NCBI GenBank assembly: GCA_002339125.1 | Contig: DDJQ01000148.1 | Span: 17,957-81,956, forward strand | DNA from: Alteromonadaceae bacterium UBA2620 | Lineage (GTDB): Bacteria > Pseudomonadota > Gammaproteobacteria > Enterobacterales > Alteromonadaceae | DNA length: 64,000 nucleotides | Direction: 5' to 3' | In this document: piece by piece, positions 1-8,861 of the stretch | Position numbering within the stretch: the first letter of the stretch is position 1 | How the letters are laid out: every line of letters begins with the position of its first letter | Translations under genes and position numbers: made by a program | The notes under the pieces: model-generated | What the model was told of the DNA's origin: nothing | Databases searched by the model: none | The model's input: only the letters and a program-made list of their open reading frames with translations

Positions 1-687
1 CTCGATGATCTCGCCATCAACGCCGAATTTATCGACCTGTATCCAGTCACCATTAGTAAATAACCGGTTAGCGGTTATCTGGATACCAGCCACAAAACCC
101 AGAATAGTGTCGCGGAATATCAGCAACAATACTGCGGCAATAGCCGTTAAGCCTGATAGTAGCAATAGCGGGCTGCGCTCTACAATCAGCGATACGCTGA
201 GTAACATCAGCACAATAAACAACACCAGCTTGGCCACCTGTACAAAACCGGTAATTGAGGCCTGCGCAGCAAAAGGGGTGGAGTTATACCAGTCTTCAAA
301 TGTATTCAGCAAAGCACTGATAGACAATGCCGCTACGGTCATCAGATACAGCAGAGAGCATTTCAGCAGTACGGTATACAGCAGGCTGTCAGTAGTCAGC
401 AGCACGTGGGTACTGGCAAATATGATCAATGCCGGTGTCAGGTGAATTAATCGCTTGAAAAAGCCGTGGCTGTGCAGCGCATTATCCCAGTGAGTTTTGC
501 TTTTCAGGATCCAGCGGGTAACAACCGAATTCAGTGCGATTCTGCTAACTAACAGGCCGGTGATCGCCAGTACAAATATCAGTAATAACGAAAAGCTGTT
601 ATACAGCGAACCGTTTAGTACGATATCCGCATCCACCTGCCTGAGCAGCTCAACGAAGTTTTCACGAAGCGTTTCCGCTGTGACCAT
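1..687 (-). CDS. MscS-family mechanosensitive channel, partial (C-terminus outside window)
   Basis: I translated the minus strand from the ATG at 687 and found an open frame of 229 codons running off the window edge. It has several hydrophobic segments (about residues 30-50, 80-100, 105-125, 150-165 and 170-195). The last part, containing IFRDTILGFVAGIQI and then TNGDWIQVDKFGVDGEI, is the pore helix and start of the beta domain of MscS-type channels, closest in style to YbdG. Such inner-membrane channels release solutes during hypo-osmotic shock. The ATG directly abuts the TAA stop of the upstream acyltransferase (no gap), so the two are probably co-transcribed and translationally coupled. 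The beta domain and C-terminus are missing only because the window ends. The two plus-strand frames over this stretch are antisense shadows. Confidence 0.85.
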   Translation of the reverse strand, partial: MVTAETLRENFVELLRQVDADIVLNGSLYNSFSLLLIFVLAITGLLVSRIALNSVVTRWILKSKTHWDNALHSHGFFKRLIHLTPALIIFASTHVLLTTDSLLYTVLLKCSLLYLMTVAALSISALLNTFEDWYNSTPFAAQASITGFVQVAKLVLFIVLMLLSVSLIVERSPLLLLSGLTAIAAVLLLIFRDTILGFVAGIQITANRLFTNGDWIQVDKFGVDGEIIE

Positions 688-1584
688 TTAGTTACCCTTT
701 TTTAATCCAATAATGTTGCGGTCTTTGTTCTGCCACAGGGTGTTTACCCATTGCTGGAAACCGGCTTTAAACTGTTCATCGGTATAATAATCGCCAATGG
801 CTTCGGCCGGAATGTCAACCACATTAACATCTACAACGATTCGTCGCATCTGACCACTTAACATGGCCAGCATAGGATGCTTTGGATTATCCGGATACAG
901 TAATGAGATATCCAGAATATTGGTGAACAATTCACCCATGGTTGCCAGGGTAAAGGCAATACCACCGGCCTTTGGCGGCAGCAGGTGCTGGTATGGACTT
1001 TGTTTACTGGCATGCTTGGCCGGGGTAAATCGGGTCCCTTCCACAAAGTTGATCACGGTAGTGGGTTTATGGCGAAACTTCTGGCAATAGCGTTTGGTGG
1101 TTTCAATATCGGCGCCCCGTTTGTGCGGGTATTTTTTCAGATAGGCTGCCGAATAGCGTTTCATAAATGGCATTTCCAGCGCCCAGGCCGCGAGGCCTAC
1201 AAAGGGTAGCCAGATAAGCTCCTGTTTCAGAAAGAACTTGGGTGCCGGGATCCGAAAGGCCGAAAACTCGATGAGCAGGATAATATCCAGATAGCTCAGG
1301 TGATTGGCAACTATCAGGTACCAGTTTTCTTTACTTAGCTCACCCCGAACCCGGTAATCAAGGATGACCGGGTTAAACAGCCGGATCAGCGCTAAGCTGC
1401 ATTTACCAAAACACAGCATAAAGAGGTTCATCAGCGGTGCCAGCGCTCGCTGCACTGCGGCTATGGGCAGTAAAAAGCGCAGCAAGCCAAACACAATAAC
1501 CAGGCCGCCCCACAGGGCAAGGTTGGCCAGTTGTAACGGCAAATGGATTGCAAATATCAGTGGGGCCAGGACTACTCTAAGCAT
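688..1584 (-). CDS. YihG-like lysophospholipid acyltransferase (PlsC family), copy 1
   Basis: This 298-residue inner-membrane acyltransferase of the LPLAT/PlsC family probably acylates lysophosphatidic acid or a related lysolipid. It has an N-terminal hydrophobic segment, the catalytic block NHLSYLD (the HxxxxD motif) and the acceptor-binding block NFVEGTRFT. The spacing and the segments KFFLKQELIWLPFVGLA and QWVNTLWQNKDR match E. coli YihG (about 310 residues). It follows a close paralogue with a gap of three bases (TAA-GCA-ATG), and its stop codon abuts the MscS-like gene. The three genes thus look like one minus-strand operon. The exact lipid substrate cannot be read from the sequence. Confidence 0.9.
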   Translation of the reverse strand: MLRVVLAPLIFAIHLPLQLANLALWGGLVIVFGLLRFLLPIAAVQRALAPLMNLFMLCFGKCSLALIRLFNPVILDYRVRGELSKENWYLIVANHLSYLDIILLIEFSAFRIPAPKFFLKQELIWLPFVGLAAWALEMPFMKRYSAAYLKKYPHKRGADIETTKRYCQKFRHKPTTVINFVEGTRFTPAKHASKQSPYQHLLPPKAGGIAFTLATMGELFTNILDISLLYPDNPKHPMLAMLSGQMRRIVVDVNVVDIPAEAIGDYYTDEQFKAGFQQWVNTLWQNKDRNIIGLKKGN

Positions 1585-1587
1585 TGC

Positions 1588-2586
1588 TTACACCGTCTTC
1601 CAGTTTTCCAGGCGTTGGTCTTTTGCCTGCCACTGTTGATTGAGCCATTGCTGAAAACGGGCCCGTTGTTCGGGGTTTTCAAAATAGTCCATCACCTTTA
1701 TATCTTCCGGAAACAGGTCTTTCAGCGGTTTTACGTCTACGTGCAATTTTATCTTACTGACTGAACCGTTAATAAAATCCCAGAAGGATGGCGTACCGGC
1801 AGGATAAAAAATCGTGACATCAATTAAATGATGAAGCTGACCGCCCATGGCGTTTAGAACAAAAGCTATGCCTCCGGCCTTGGGTTTTAACAGGTGCTTA
1901 AAAGGCGAGACCTGACGGGTATGCTTTTCTTTAGTGAAGCGAGTGCCTTCGACAAAATTCATAATGCTGGTGGGTTTGTACTGAAATTTTTCGCAAGCCT
2001 TTTTGGTCGTTTCCATGTCTTTACCTTTTAAGTGCGGGTTTTTGGCCAGGAATGACTTGCTGTAGCGGCGCATAAAAGGAAAGTCCAGCGCCCACCAGGC
2101 CAGACCTAAAAAGGGGACCCAGATCAGTTGCTGCTTAAGGAAAAACTTCAAAAACGGGACTTCGCGGTTAAATACTCGCTGAAGTAATAAAATATCAACC
2201 CAGGACTGGTGATTGGCAATTACCAGGTACCAGTCATTCCGGGCCAGCCCTTCCAGCCCTGAGACTTCCAGCGTAGTGCGACTGAACAGCCGTTGATTAA
2301 AGTTATTAACGCTTATCCAACCTACAGCGCAGGCATCCAGAAGATAAGTCATAAAGGTCCGCCAGGGTTTAAGCGGAACCAAAAGCTTTAACACTGCCAG
2401 GGCTAATACCAATGGCACCCAGAACAGCGTATTGAGCCCGTAAAGTAGCGCCGACAGCGCGCCGTTAAGGCTATGTAATAGGGTTTTCACTACAGTCGTC
2501 TTACCAGTTGTAAAATTGAGCACAGTGTAACGTAAACCGGGCTTAAAACCGATACTTAATCGAATTAAGTGGTGATAAAAGTCCAT
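1588..2586 (-). CDS. yihG: YihG-like lysophospholipid acyltransferase (PlsC family), copy 2
   Basis: A 332-residue paralogue of the downstream gene and the closer of the two to E. coli YihG. It has NHQSWVD (HxxxxD catalytic motif), KFFLKQQLIWVPFLGLAWWA, an ETTKKACEKF segment and NFVEGTRFT. Expected role: acyl transfer to a lysophospholipid at the inner membrane. The first ATG (2586) adds about 30 residues before the hydrophobic N-terminus and has only a weak ribosome site. A GTG about 32 codons further in would give a length closer to YihG, so the start is uncertain. Tandem duplication with divergence suggests the two copies differ in substrate or expression. It is divergent from the xylan locus. 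Confidence 0.9.
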   Translation of the reverse strand: MDFYHHLIRLSIGFKPGLRYTVLNFTTGKTTVVKTLLHSLNGALSALLYGLNTLFWVPLVLALAVLKLLVPLKPWRTFMTYLLDACAVGWISVNNFNQRLFSRTTLEVSGLEGLARNDWYLVIANHQSWVDILLLQRVFNREVPFLKFFLKQQLIWVPFLGLAWWALDFPFMRRYSKSFLAKNPHLKGKDMETTKKACEKFQYKPTSIMNFVEGTRFTKEKHTRQVSPFKHLLKPKAGGIAFVLNAMGGQLHHLIDVTIFYPAGTPSFWDFINGSVSKIKLHVDVKPLKDLFPEDIKVMDYFENPEQRARFQQWLNQQWQAKDQRLENWKTV

Positions 2587-2771
2587 TCAACCGGCGTTTT
2601 CATTATTACTGCTAAAACACAAAATGCGTGTTAGTTAAAGGCGAATTGATGAAGTACAACTCAAACCGAAGTCTAGCGTTTTTTAACTTTTTGTTTACGT
2701 TTTGCCGTCCTTCGATTGTGCCTGATACACCTTCAGGTATGGTGCCTTTAATTCAATTGTTGAGGCATCTG

Positions 2772-5501
2772 ATGAAACTACCCATCCACAAAAAAAGCAA
2801 TATCGACCTATTGGCCAAATGCCGGTTGGCAACCTGGCTTACGCTAACGCTAACCCTTACAGCTTGTAATGAAAGCAATACAACGGTGAGTAGTAGTGAT
2901 AGTAATGACTCACATACTGAGCAGGTTCTGCCGTATCAGGATACTTCATTGCCGATGAGTCAAAGGGTCGATGATTTGGTGGGCAGAATGTCGTTGACAG
3001 AAAAAGTGGCTCAAATGTACAACGATGCACCGGCCATCGAGCGGCTGAATGTACCCGCCTACGACTATTGGAATGAGGCCCTGCATGGTGTAGCCAGGGC
3101 GGGTGAGGCAACGGTGTTTCCCCAGGCTATCGGCATGGCTGCAATGTGGGACCGGGAGTTGTTGAATGAAATTGCTACAGTCATTTCTGATGAAGGCCGC
3201 GCTAAGCACCATGCCTTCAAGGAACGCGGGTTGAGTTATCGCTATACCGGATTAACTTACTGGTCGCCAAATATTAATATTTTCCGCGATCCGCGCTGGG
3301 GGCGAGGCCAGGAAACTTATGGAGAGGATCCTTACCTGACCGGCGAGCTGGGCGTGGCGTTCATCAGTGGTTTACAGGGTGATGATGACACCTATTTAAA
3401 AACCGCTGCCACCGCCAAGCACTTTGCTGTGCACAACGGGCCGGAAGTCTCACGCCATTCTGATGACTATGTGGTATCAGATAAAGACCTGTTTGAAACC
3501 TACTTACCGGCTTTTGAGAAGGCGGTAGTGGATGCCGATGTCGAGGCGGTTATGTGTGCCTACAACCGGGTTAACGGCGCACCGGCCTGTGGCTCCGACC
3601 GCTTACTTAAAGATATTCTGCGCGGCAGTTATCAGTTCGATGGTCATGTGATGTCTGACTGTGGTGCCATCGCCGATTTTTACGACCCTAAAGCCCACAA
3701 TGTCACGCGCTCCCCCGCTGCTGCCGCAGCCTGGGCAGTAAAAAGTGGTACTGATCTGAATTGCGGCACCGGACGCCTGAGCAGTTATGCCAACCTTACC
3801 TTTGCCGTACAAAAGGGCTTTATTGAGGAGTCGTTGATAGATCAGGCTGTAGGCCGGCTGATGATGACCCGCTTTAAACTGGGTATGTTTGACCCCGATA
3901 GCAGTGTGCCTTTTGCTGATATTCCGCTGGAGGTAGTGGGAACAGAAGAGCATCTGGCCCTTACGCAAAAAGCATCGGAACGCTCCCTGGTATTACTGAA
4001 AAACAACGGCGTGTTGCCTCTTCAGCCAGGCGTTAAAGTGGCAGTGATTGGGCCCAACGCGGATAATCAGGATGTGCTGCTGGGTAACTACAATGGTCTG
4101 CCGGTTAATCCGGTTACCGTACTTAAGGGCATCAAAAACTACACGGGCAATGCAGCAGTGCCCTATGCTCCCGGCAGTGCCCTGATTGACGACATTTACG
4201 GCCACTGGCAAATCCTCGATGAATCAGTGTTGTTCCACCGCGATGAATCCGGCGAATTAAGTCCCGGCGTGAAGGTGGAATACTATGCGGTCGCGCGTGA
4301 AGCTGTCACCGATTTCTCCTCATTAAGGGTGCCAGCTAAGCAAACGGGAAGCGCAATAGCTTCTGAAATACTGAATAAATTGCAAATGCGTAACCTGCGT
4401 TCGCCGGTTAGCGGTAAGTGGCTGGATGACTTTGCTATGGTGGCGAGTGGCCAGCTGGTGCCAGAGGAGTCGGGCAGTTATCGATTTGATGGGCCGGGTG
4501 AAGTGATACTTAACGGTGAAGTGGTAACCGGCGCGGTGGAGCTTAAGGCAAACGAAAGCTACGACTTTAAGGTCAGTCATAGGGTGGTATCCAATCCGGT
4601 TAGTAACACCGCTGGTGGCCTGCGGGCAGATTGGCAGTTGCGCTGGGTGAATGAGAGCCAGGCGCTGCAGGAGCAAGCGCTTGAAAAAGCGGCCAACGCC
4701 GATGTGGTAGTAATGGCGGTGGGGATTTCTCCTCGTATTGAAGGGGAAGAAATGCCGGTTAAGCTGGAAGGCTTTAACTATGGCGATCGCACCAGTATTG
4801 CTCTGCCCGCAGAGCAACAGGCTCTGATCAAAGCGGTGGAAAAACTCGGTAAGCCGGTGGTACTGGTTAACTTCAGTGGCAGTGCCATGGCGCTTAACTG
4901 GGAGCAGCAAAATGTTGATGCGATCATCCAGGCATTCTATCCGGGTGAAGCTACCGGTACAGCTCTGGCGCGAATTCTGTGGGGGGAAGTGAATCCTTCG
5001 GGTCGCCTGCCGGTTACCTTCTACAAGAATCTTGATGGGTTTGCGCCGCTGGACGATTATGCCATGGCGAATCGGACCTACCGCTACTTCGAAGGCGATG
5101 TCCTCTATCCTTTCGGTTATGGCCTTGGTTACAGCGCCATGCAATATAGCAATTTACAAGCCCCTGAATCGCTGACTTCCGGTGAGGATTTAACGCTGCA
5201 GGTAGAGCTTAGCAACCTGGGGGAACAGGCTGCCAGTCAGGTTACTCAGGTTTATGTGAGCATGCCGGATGCTCCGGTAGATACACCTAAACTAAGCCTT
5301 AAAGGCTTTACCCGTACTGAGATTGGCGCAGGTGAAGCGCAGACGGTTTCACTTACGCTGAGTGCAGACGAGTTGGTCTATATCAACGAGCAAGGGCAAA
5401 AAGTCCCTTATACCGGTGCACTCGATGTGTACATGGGCGATGGTCAGCCAGGCTTTGGTAAGCCGGAAAAAGTTGCCCACACCCGTATTGAGTTGCAGTA
5501 G
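2772..5501 (+). CDS. GH3 beta-xylosidase/glucosidase lipoprotein with PA14 insert
   Basis: A glycoside hydrolase family 3 exo-enzyme, about 909 residues from the chosen start. I chose the ATG at 2772 because a GAGG lies six bases upstream and it opens a lipoprotein signal ending in LTAC (Cys32). An earlier in-frame start at 2628 would bury this signal. The GH3 barrel carries KHFAVHNG (about 216-223) and the nucleophile block MSDCGAI (Asp296), a form seen in xylosidase-type GH3 proteins. A PA14-like insert covers roughly 495-610, and a fibronectin-III-like tail closes the protein. It probably removes terminal xylose from xylo-oligosaccharides at the outer membrane or in the periplasm. It is followed after nine bases by the GH10 xylanase, so the two are one operon. 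Beta-glucosidase activity is an alternative. Confidence 0.9.
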   Translation: MKLPIHKKSNIDLLAKCRLATWLTLTLTLTACNESNTTVSSSDSNDSHTEQVLPYQDTSLPMSQRVDDLVGRMSLTEKVAQMYNDAPAIERLNVPAYDYWNEALHGVARAGEATVFPQAIGMAAMWDRELLNEIATVISDEGRAKHHAFKERGLSYRYTGLTYWSPNINIFRDPRWGRGQETYGEDPYLTGELGVAFISGLQGDDDTYLKTAATAKHFAVHNGPEVSRHSDDYVVSDKDLFETYLPAFEKAVVDADVEAVMCAYNRVNGAPACGSDRLLKDILRGSYQFDGHVMSDCGAIADFYDPKAHNVTRSPAAAAAWAVKSGTDLNCGTGRLSSYANLTFAVQKGFIEESLIDQAVGRLMMTRFKLGMFDPDSSVPFADIPLEVVGTEEHLALTQKASERSLVLLKNNGVLPLQPGVKVAVIGPNADNQDVLLGNYNGLPVNPVTVLKGIKNYTGNAAVPYAPGSALIDDIYGHWQILDESVLFHRDESGELSPGVKVEYYAVAREAVTDFSSLRVPAKQTGSAIASEILNKLQMRNLRSPVSGKWLDDFAMVASGQLVPEESGSYRFDGPGEVILNGEVVTGAVELKANESYDFKVSHRVVSNPVSNTAGGLRADWQLRWVNESQALQEQALEKAANADVVVMAVGISPRIEGEEMPVKLEGFNYGDRTSIALPAEQQALIKAVEKLGKPVVLVNFSGSAMALNWEQQNVDAIIQAFYPGEATGTALARILWGEVNPSGRLPVTFYKNLDGFAPLDDYAMANRTYRYFEGDVLYPFGYGLGYSAMQYSNLQAPESLTSGEDLTLQVELSNLGEQAASQVTQVYVSMPDAPVDTPKLSLKGFTRTEIGAGEAQTVSLTLSADELVYINEQGQKVPYTGALDVYMGDGQPGFGKPEKVAHTRIELQ

Positions 5502-5510
5502 AGGAGCCTG

Positions 5511-6632
5511 ATGATGTTGAGTCGCCTGATTGCCTCCTTAGTTCTGGCTTGTCTTCTCACTGGCTGCGCCGCTAACGCGGCCGCCGGCCTGGCCGACAAA
5601 TATAACGGGCATTTTTTAATTGGCACCGCGGTAAAATCAAGCGAGCTGCGGTCAACGCTGCCGGCTATGAGTGCACCGGTTTGTCGGGAATTTAATGCTT
5701 TCACCGCCGAAAATGCGATGAAATGGCAGCATATTCAACCAGAGCCGGGTGTCTTTTCCTTTGCCATGGCCGATCAGTTAATCCGCATTGCTGAACAATG
5801 TAACGGCGAAGTGATTGGCCATACCCTGGTGTGGCACCAGCAAACACCGGACTGGGTGTTTCAGGATGAGACGGGCAAAGCAGTAAGCCGGGAAGAACTA
5901 CTTGCCCGCCTGCGCGAGCATATCTTCACTCTGGTGGGCCGCTATAAAGGGCGAGTGACCGGTTGGGATGTCGTTAACGAAGCGCTTAATGAAGACGGCT
6001 CGCTACGCGATACTCCCTGGCGGCGCATCATCGGCGACGACTACATAGAATACGCCTTTAAATATGCCAGGCAGGCCGATCCCTCTGCCGAGCTGTACTA
6101 CAACGATTACAATTTATACAAGCCGCAAAAAGTGGCGGGGGCCGTCCGGCTGGTTAAACAACTAGCCAGTAAGGGCATTGAAGTTGATGCCGTGGGCATG
6201 CAGGGTCACTATTCTTTGTTTTACCCAGCCCTTAGTGATGTTGAGCAAAGCATTACGGCGCTGATTAACGCCGGAACCCAGGTAGCCATTACCGAACTGG
6301 ATGTTAGCGTATTACCCCTACCGGAAAATGCCCATACCGGCGCGGATATTACCCAGAGCTTTACCGCCCACCCGGTTTATGACCCCTATATTGATGGTTT
6401 ACCCGAGGAGCAGCAGCAATTGCTGGCCGGCAAATATAAAGATTTGTTTGGTCTCTTTCTTAAACACGCCGGACACATTAGCCGGGTTACCTTGTGGGGC
6501 AGCACCGACGGTGATTCCTGGCGTAATAACTGGCCGATTCGGGGACGAACCGATTATCCGCTGCTGCTGGATCGTGAGGGTAAGCCCAAAGCGGCTTATC
6601 AGGCTCTGGTTGAGCTGGTCAGGCCGGAGTAA
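5511..6632 (+). CDS. GH10 endo-1,4-beta-xylanase, lipoprotein
   Basis: A 373-residue family 10 xylanase that cuts the xylan backbone internally. The N-terminus is a lipoprotein signal with lipobox LTGC (Cys19), so the enzyme is probably anchored in the outer membrane. GH10 hallmarks in order: FNAFTAENAMKW (61-72), GHTLVWHQQTPDW, GWDVVNEALNED with acid/base Glu157, YYNDYN, VGMQGHY, ITELDVS with nucleophile Glu262, and VTLWGSTDGDSW. It is a single catalytic domain with no carbohydrate-binding module. A GAGGAG ribosome site precedes a double ATG (5511/5514). The gene lies nine bases after the GH3 gene and its stop abuts, tail to tail, the stop of the minus-strand DUF6445 gene, with no room for a separate terminator. 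Confidence 0.96.
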   Translation: MMLSRLIASLVLACLLTGCAANAAAGLADKYNGHFLIGTAVKSSELRSTLPAMSAPVCREFNAFTAENAMKWQHIQPEPGVFSFAMADQLIRIAEQCNGEVIGHTLVWHQQTPDWVFQDETGKAVSREELLARLREHIFTLVGRYKGRVTGWDVVNEALNEDGSLRDTPWRRIIGDDYIEYAFKYARQADPSAELYYNDYNLYKPQKVAGAVRLVKQLASKGIEVDAVGMQGHYSLFYPALSDVEQSITALINAGTQVAITELDVSVLPLPENAHTGADITQSFTAHPVYDPYIDGLPEEQQQLLAGKYKDLFGLFLKHAGHISRVTLWGSTDGDSWRNNWPIRGRTDYPLLLDREGKPKAAYQALVELVRPE

Positions 6633-7319
6633 TTAGCGTACAAAGGCAGTAACGGTAAAGCGAGCGGTGTACGGGTTTAGGTCCGTTTTAAACTGTTTTG
6701 AAATATCCCCTGAGTGAAGCAGCGCACAGGGGTAAATTACCGCCCGGTTAAATTCACTGGGCACCTGCAATACCCGTTCAAATAATGGCGTATCACCATT
6801 TATATAGCCGCGCTCAGCAGGATAGGTTTGCAGGTGTTGCGCCAGGTTTTGTTGATAAGCGTGCAGACCTGGCCGGGTTATCGCCACCTGCGCGGTGGGT
6901 TTGTATCGGTAAAAACTGGTTCCGCCAAACGCGGGTGAACACAGGTAATGAACAATGGCGAACTCGTTGAGCAGCGGTCGGTCAAAGTGGGGAATAGATT
7001 GCTCAAGCGTTAACTCTTCAGCCGCACGGGTTACCATGGCAAAGTAGGCTTCACCATCACTCACCCTTGCAGTTACCTTTTCGCGCTGAAATGCCCGGTT
7101 TATGGTGGCGATGGCGTATTTCAGATAGCCGGGCGGTACTGGCGCCCTCAGACCCGGGTACACCGGCGATTCACCAGGTGGCTGTTGCCGGGCAACCGCG
7201 TAATCGATTAATTTTTGCGGAGCAGGCATAAAATCGTCTATCACCAGTACCTGATGGTTACTGCCGGGTACCGGCAGCATCCTGACATTAGTCACGGTTT
7301 GCGGCACAGGTTTTAGCAA
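6633..7319 (-). CDS. DUF6445-like protein of unknown function
   Basis: A 228-residue cytoplasmic-looking protein resembling DUF6445 proteins, which are often found beside tryptophan-halogenase-like genes in carbohydrate loci of Proteobacteria. The N-terminal VLVIDDFMPAPQKLIDYAV and the internal HFDRP and FGGTSFYRYKP stretches recall 2-oxoglutarate/Fe(II) dioxygenase-like or cupin folds, but no function is established and this is inference. The TTG start at 7319 gives the expected N-terminal length and overlaps the halogenase gene by 32 bases. An ATG at 7280 is the alternative and would avoid the overlap. It is the last gene of the minus-strand receptor-halogenase set and meets the xylanase gene tail to tail. 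Confidence 0.7.
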   Translation of the reverse strand: MLKPVPQTVTNVRMLPVPGSNHQVLVIDDFMPAPQKLIDYAVARQQPPGESPVYPGLRAPVPPGYLKYAIATINRAFQREKVTARVSDGEAYFAMVTRAAEELTLEQSIPHFDRPLLNEFAIVHYLCSPAFGGTSFYRYKPTAQVAITRPGLHAYQQNLAQHLQTYPAERGYINGDTPLFERVLQVPSEFNRAVIYPCALLHSGDISKQFKTDLNPYTARFTVTAFVR

Positions 7320-8793
7320 TAAACTCGGCGTGGCCGGGCATGTAATCCACGGATTTTCTCACCACCCTTTGGATCCCTTCCAGGCGACGGGCCAATTCCT
7401 CCTCCGGAAAAATGTCTGCCAGCGCGTGATATCCCTCGGGACGCAGGCCCTGACCGTACATCACTTCAAACCAGCTCAGGTCATTAAACAGCTCGTTATT
7501 AAAGCGGCTGATGCGGCCGTTAGCCTTAAAGTGGTCGATTTTTTCCTGCAGGGTATCGGGAATAGCCATGTGCTTACAGTAGCGCCAGAACTCCGTGTCC
7601 TCACGCTCGGTAACGTGATAGTGCAGGATCAGGAAATCGCGGATACGGGTAAATTCAAAATCCATCTCTGCGTTGTACTGGTCAATATCATTCTGGCACG
7701 GTTGCTGAAACGGAAAGTAACTAAAGAATTTGGAAATCGCTACCTGCACCAGATGCAGGCTGGTGGACTCCAGTGGCTCCATAAAGCCGCCGGATAAGCC
7801 GACCGCCAGACAGTTCTTATGCCAGAACTTGTTTCGTTTGCCGGTGACAAATCGAATTTGTCTCGGGTCTGCCAGCAGATCGCCTTCAATGTTTAATCGC
7901 AGGGTTTTTTCTGCTTCCTCGTCGGTCATAAATTCACTGCAATAAACGTGGCCGTTACCGACTCTGTGTTGCAACGGAATACGCCACTGCCAGCCGGCTT
8001 GCTGGGCGGCAGCCCGGGTAAATGGCCAGGGTGTTTCTGTGAGCGACGATGGTGCTGTGACGGCGCGATCGCAAGGCAGCCAGTGACGCCAGTCTTCATA
8101 ACCGGTTTTAAGGGTTTGTTCGATTAGCAGAGCGCGAAAGCCGGAGCAGTCGATAAAGAAGTCTGCGCCATGTTCGCTGCCGTTTTCTAAAATTAACGAC
8201 TGTATAGCGCCGTCCGGGTGCTGACGGACTTCAGTGACTTTACCTTCTGTACGCTGCACGCCATGGCTTTCGGCCACCTCACGCAAAAATTTAGCGTACA
8301 GGCCAGCATCGAAGTGAAATGCATAGGCGATGTTTGACAGGGGCGAGTTGCCCGCCTCAAACGGTCGCATAAAACGCTTTTCATTGCAGGCTAACGACGA
8401 CAGGGTATATTCATCCAGCGGCGCGGCTTTACCTTGCTGGCGCATTTTGAGCCAGTATTGATAAAAGTGCACACCCTCCATATTCTTACCCACTTCACCA
8501 AACGCATGGTAATAGCTGTGGCCAGGCTTGCGCCAGTTTTGAAACTGGATCCCCAGTTTAAAGGTGCCCTGGGTACGTTTTATAAAGGTATCTTCATCCA
8601 GTCCGATTAAGTCGTTGAACAACTGGATTTGCGGGATGGTGGCTTCACCAACGCCCACAGTACCGATCTCTTCTGATTCAATAACCTGAATGTCACAGGG
8701 GTGTTTACTTAAAATTTTGCCTAGTGCGGCAGCCGTCATCCAGCCAGCGGAACCGCCACCCAGAATGATGATTTTTTTTAATTGTGTTTGCAT
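7288..8793 (-). CDS. flavin-dependent tryptophan-halogenase family protein 1
   Basis: A 501-residue protein of the flavin-dependent halogenase family. It has the FAD-binding GGGSAGWMTAA at the N-terminus, the VGEATIP segment, the catalytic-lysine block TFKLGIQF (Lys79, the same number as in PrnA), WQWRIP (267-272, the WxWxIP signature) and FMEPLESTSLH with Glu341 at the position of the PrnA glutamate. The known chemistry is halogenation of tryptophan or other electron-rich rings using reduced flavin. What a halogenase would do in a xylan locus is not known, and family members in TonB-receptor loci have no settled substrate. It lies just downstream of a TonB-receptor gene, separated by a strong terminator, and overlaps the DUF6445 gene. 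Confidence 0.88.
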   Translation of the reverse strand: MQTQLKKIIILGGGSAGWMTAAALGKILSKHPCDIQVIESEEIGTVGVGEATIPQIQLFNDLIGLDEDTFIKRTQGTFKLGIQFQNWRKPGHSYYHAFGEVGKNMEGVHFYQYWLKMRQQGKAAPLDEYTLSSLACNEKRFMRPFEAGNSPLSNIAYAFHFDAGLYAKFLREVAESHGVQRTEGKVTEVRQHPDGAIQSLILENGSEHGADFFIDCSGFRALLIEQTLKTGYEDWRHWLPCDRAVTAPSSLTETPWPFTRAAAQQAGWQWRIPLQHRVGNGHVYCSEFMTDEEAEKTLRLNIEGDLLADPRQIRFVTGKRNKFWHKNCLAVGLSGGFMEPLESTSLHLVQVAISKFFSYFPFQQPCQNDIDQYNAEMDFEFTRIRDFLILHYHVTEREDTEFWRYCKHMAIPDTLQEKIDHFKANGRISRFNNELFNDLSWFEVMYGQGLRPEGYHALADIFPEEELARRLEGIQRVVRKSVDYMPGHAEFIAKTCAANRD

Positions 8794-8806
8794 GTTTACC
8801 CCTGAA

Positions 8807-8839
8807 ACAAAAAAATCAGGCCCTTAGCCAGGGCCTGAT
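8807..8839 (-). terminator. Rho-independent terminator after the first TonB receptor gene
   Basis: Read on the minus strand, a nine-base-pair perfect stem (ATCAGGCCC / GGGCCTGAT, 8815-8823 with 8831-8839, seven-base loop) is followed by a run of T. It sits between the receptor stop (8862) and the halogenase start (8793). Halogenase expression therefore needs either partial read-through or its own promoter. Confidence 0.85.
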
Positions 8840-8861
8840 CCATTACGCCGTAATCGTGTTA

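Noticed and set aside
5..691. Two plus-strand open frames (146 and 64 codons) at the window start
   Set aside because: They are antisense to the MscS-like gene, whose minus-strand translation has clear family motifs.
2628..2771. Upstream ATG extending the GH3 protein by 48 residues
   Set aside because: It would place the lipoprotein signal inside the protein; the ATG at 2772 has a proper ribosome site.
4323..5144. 273-codon minus-strand frame inside the GH3 gene
   Set aside because: The plus strand encodes an intact GH3 protein; the antisense frame shows no recognisable motifs or ribosome site.
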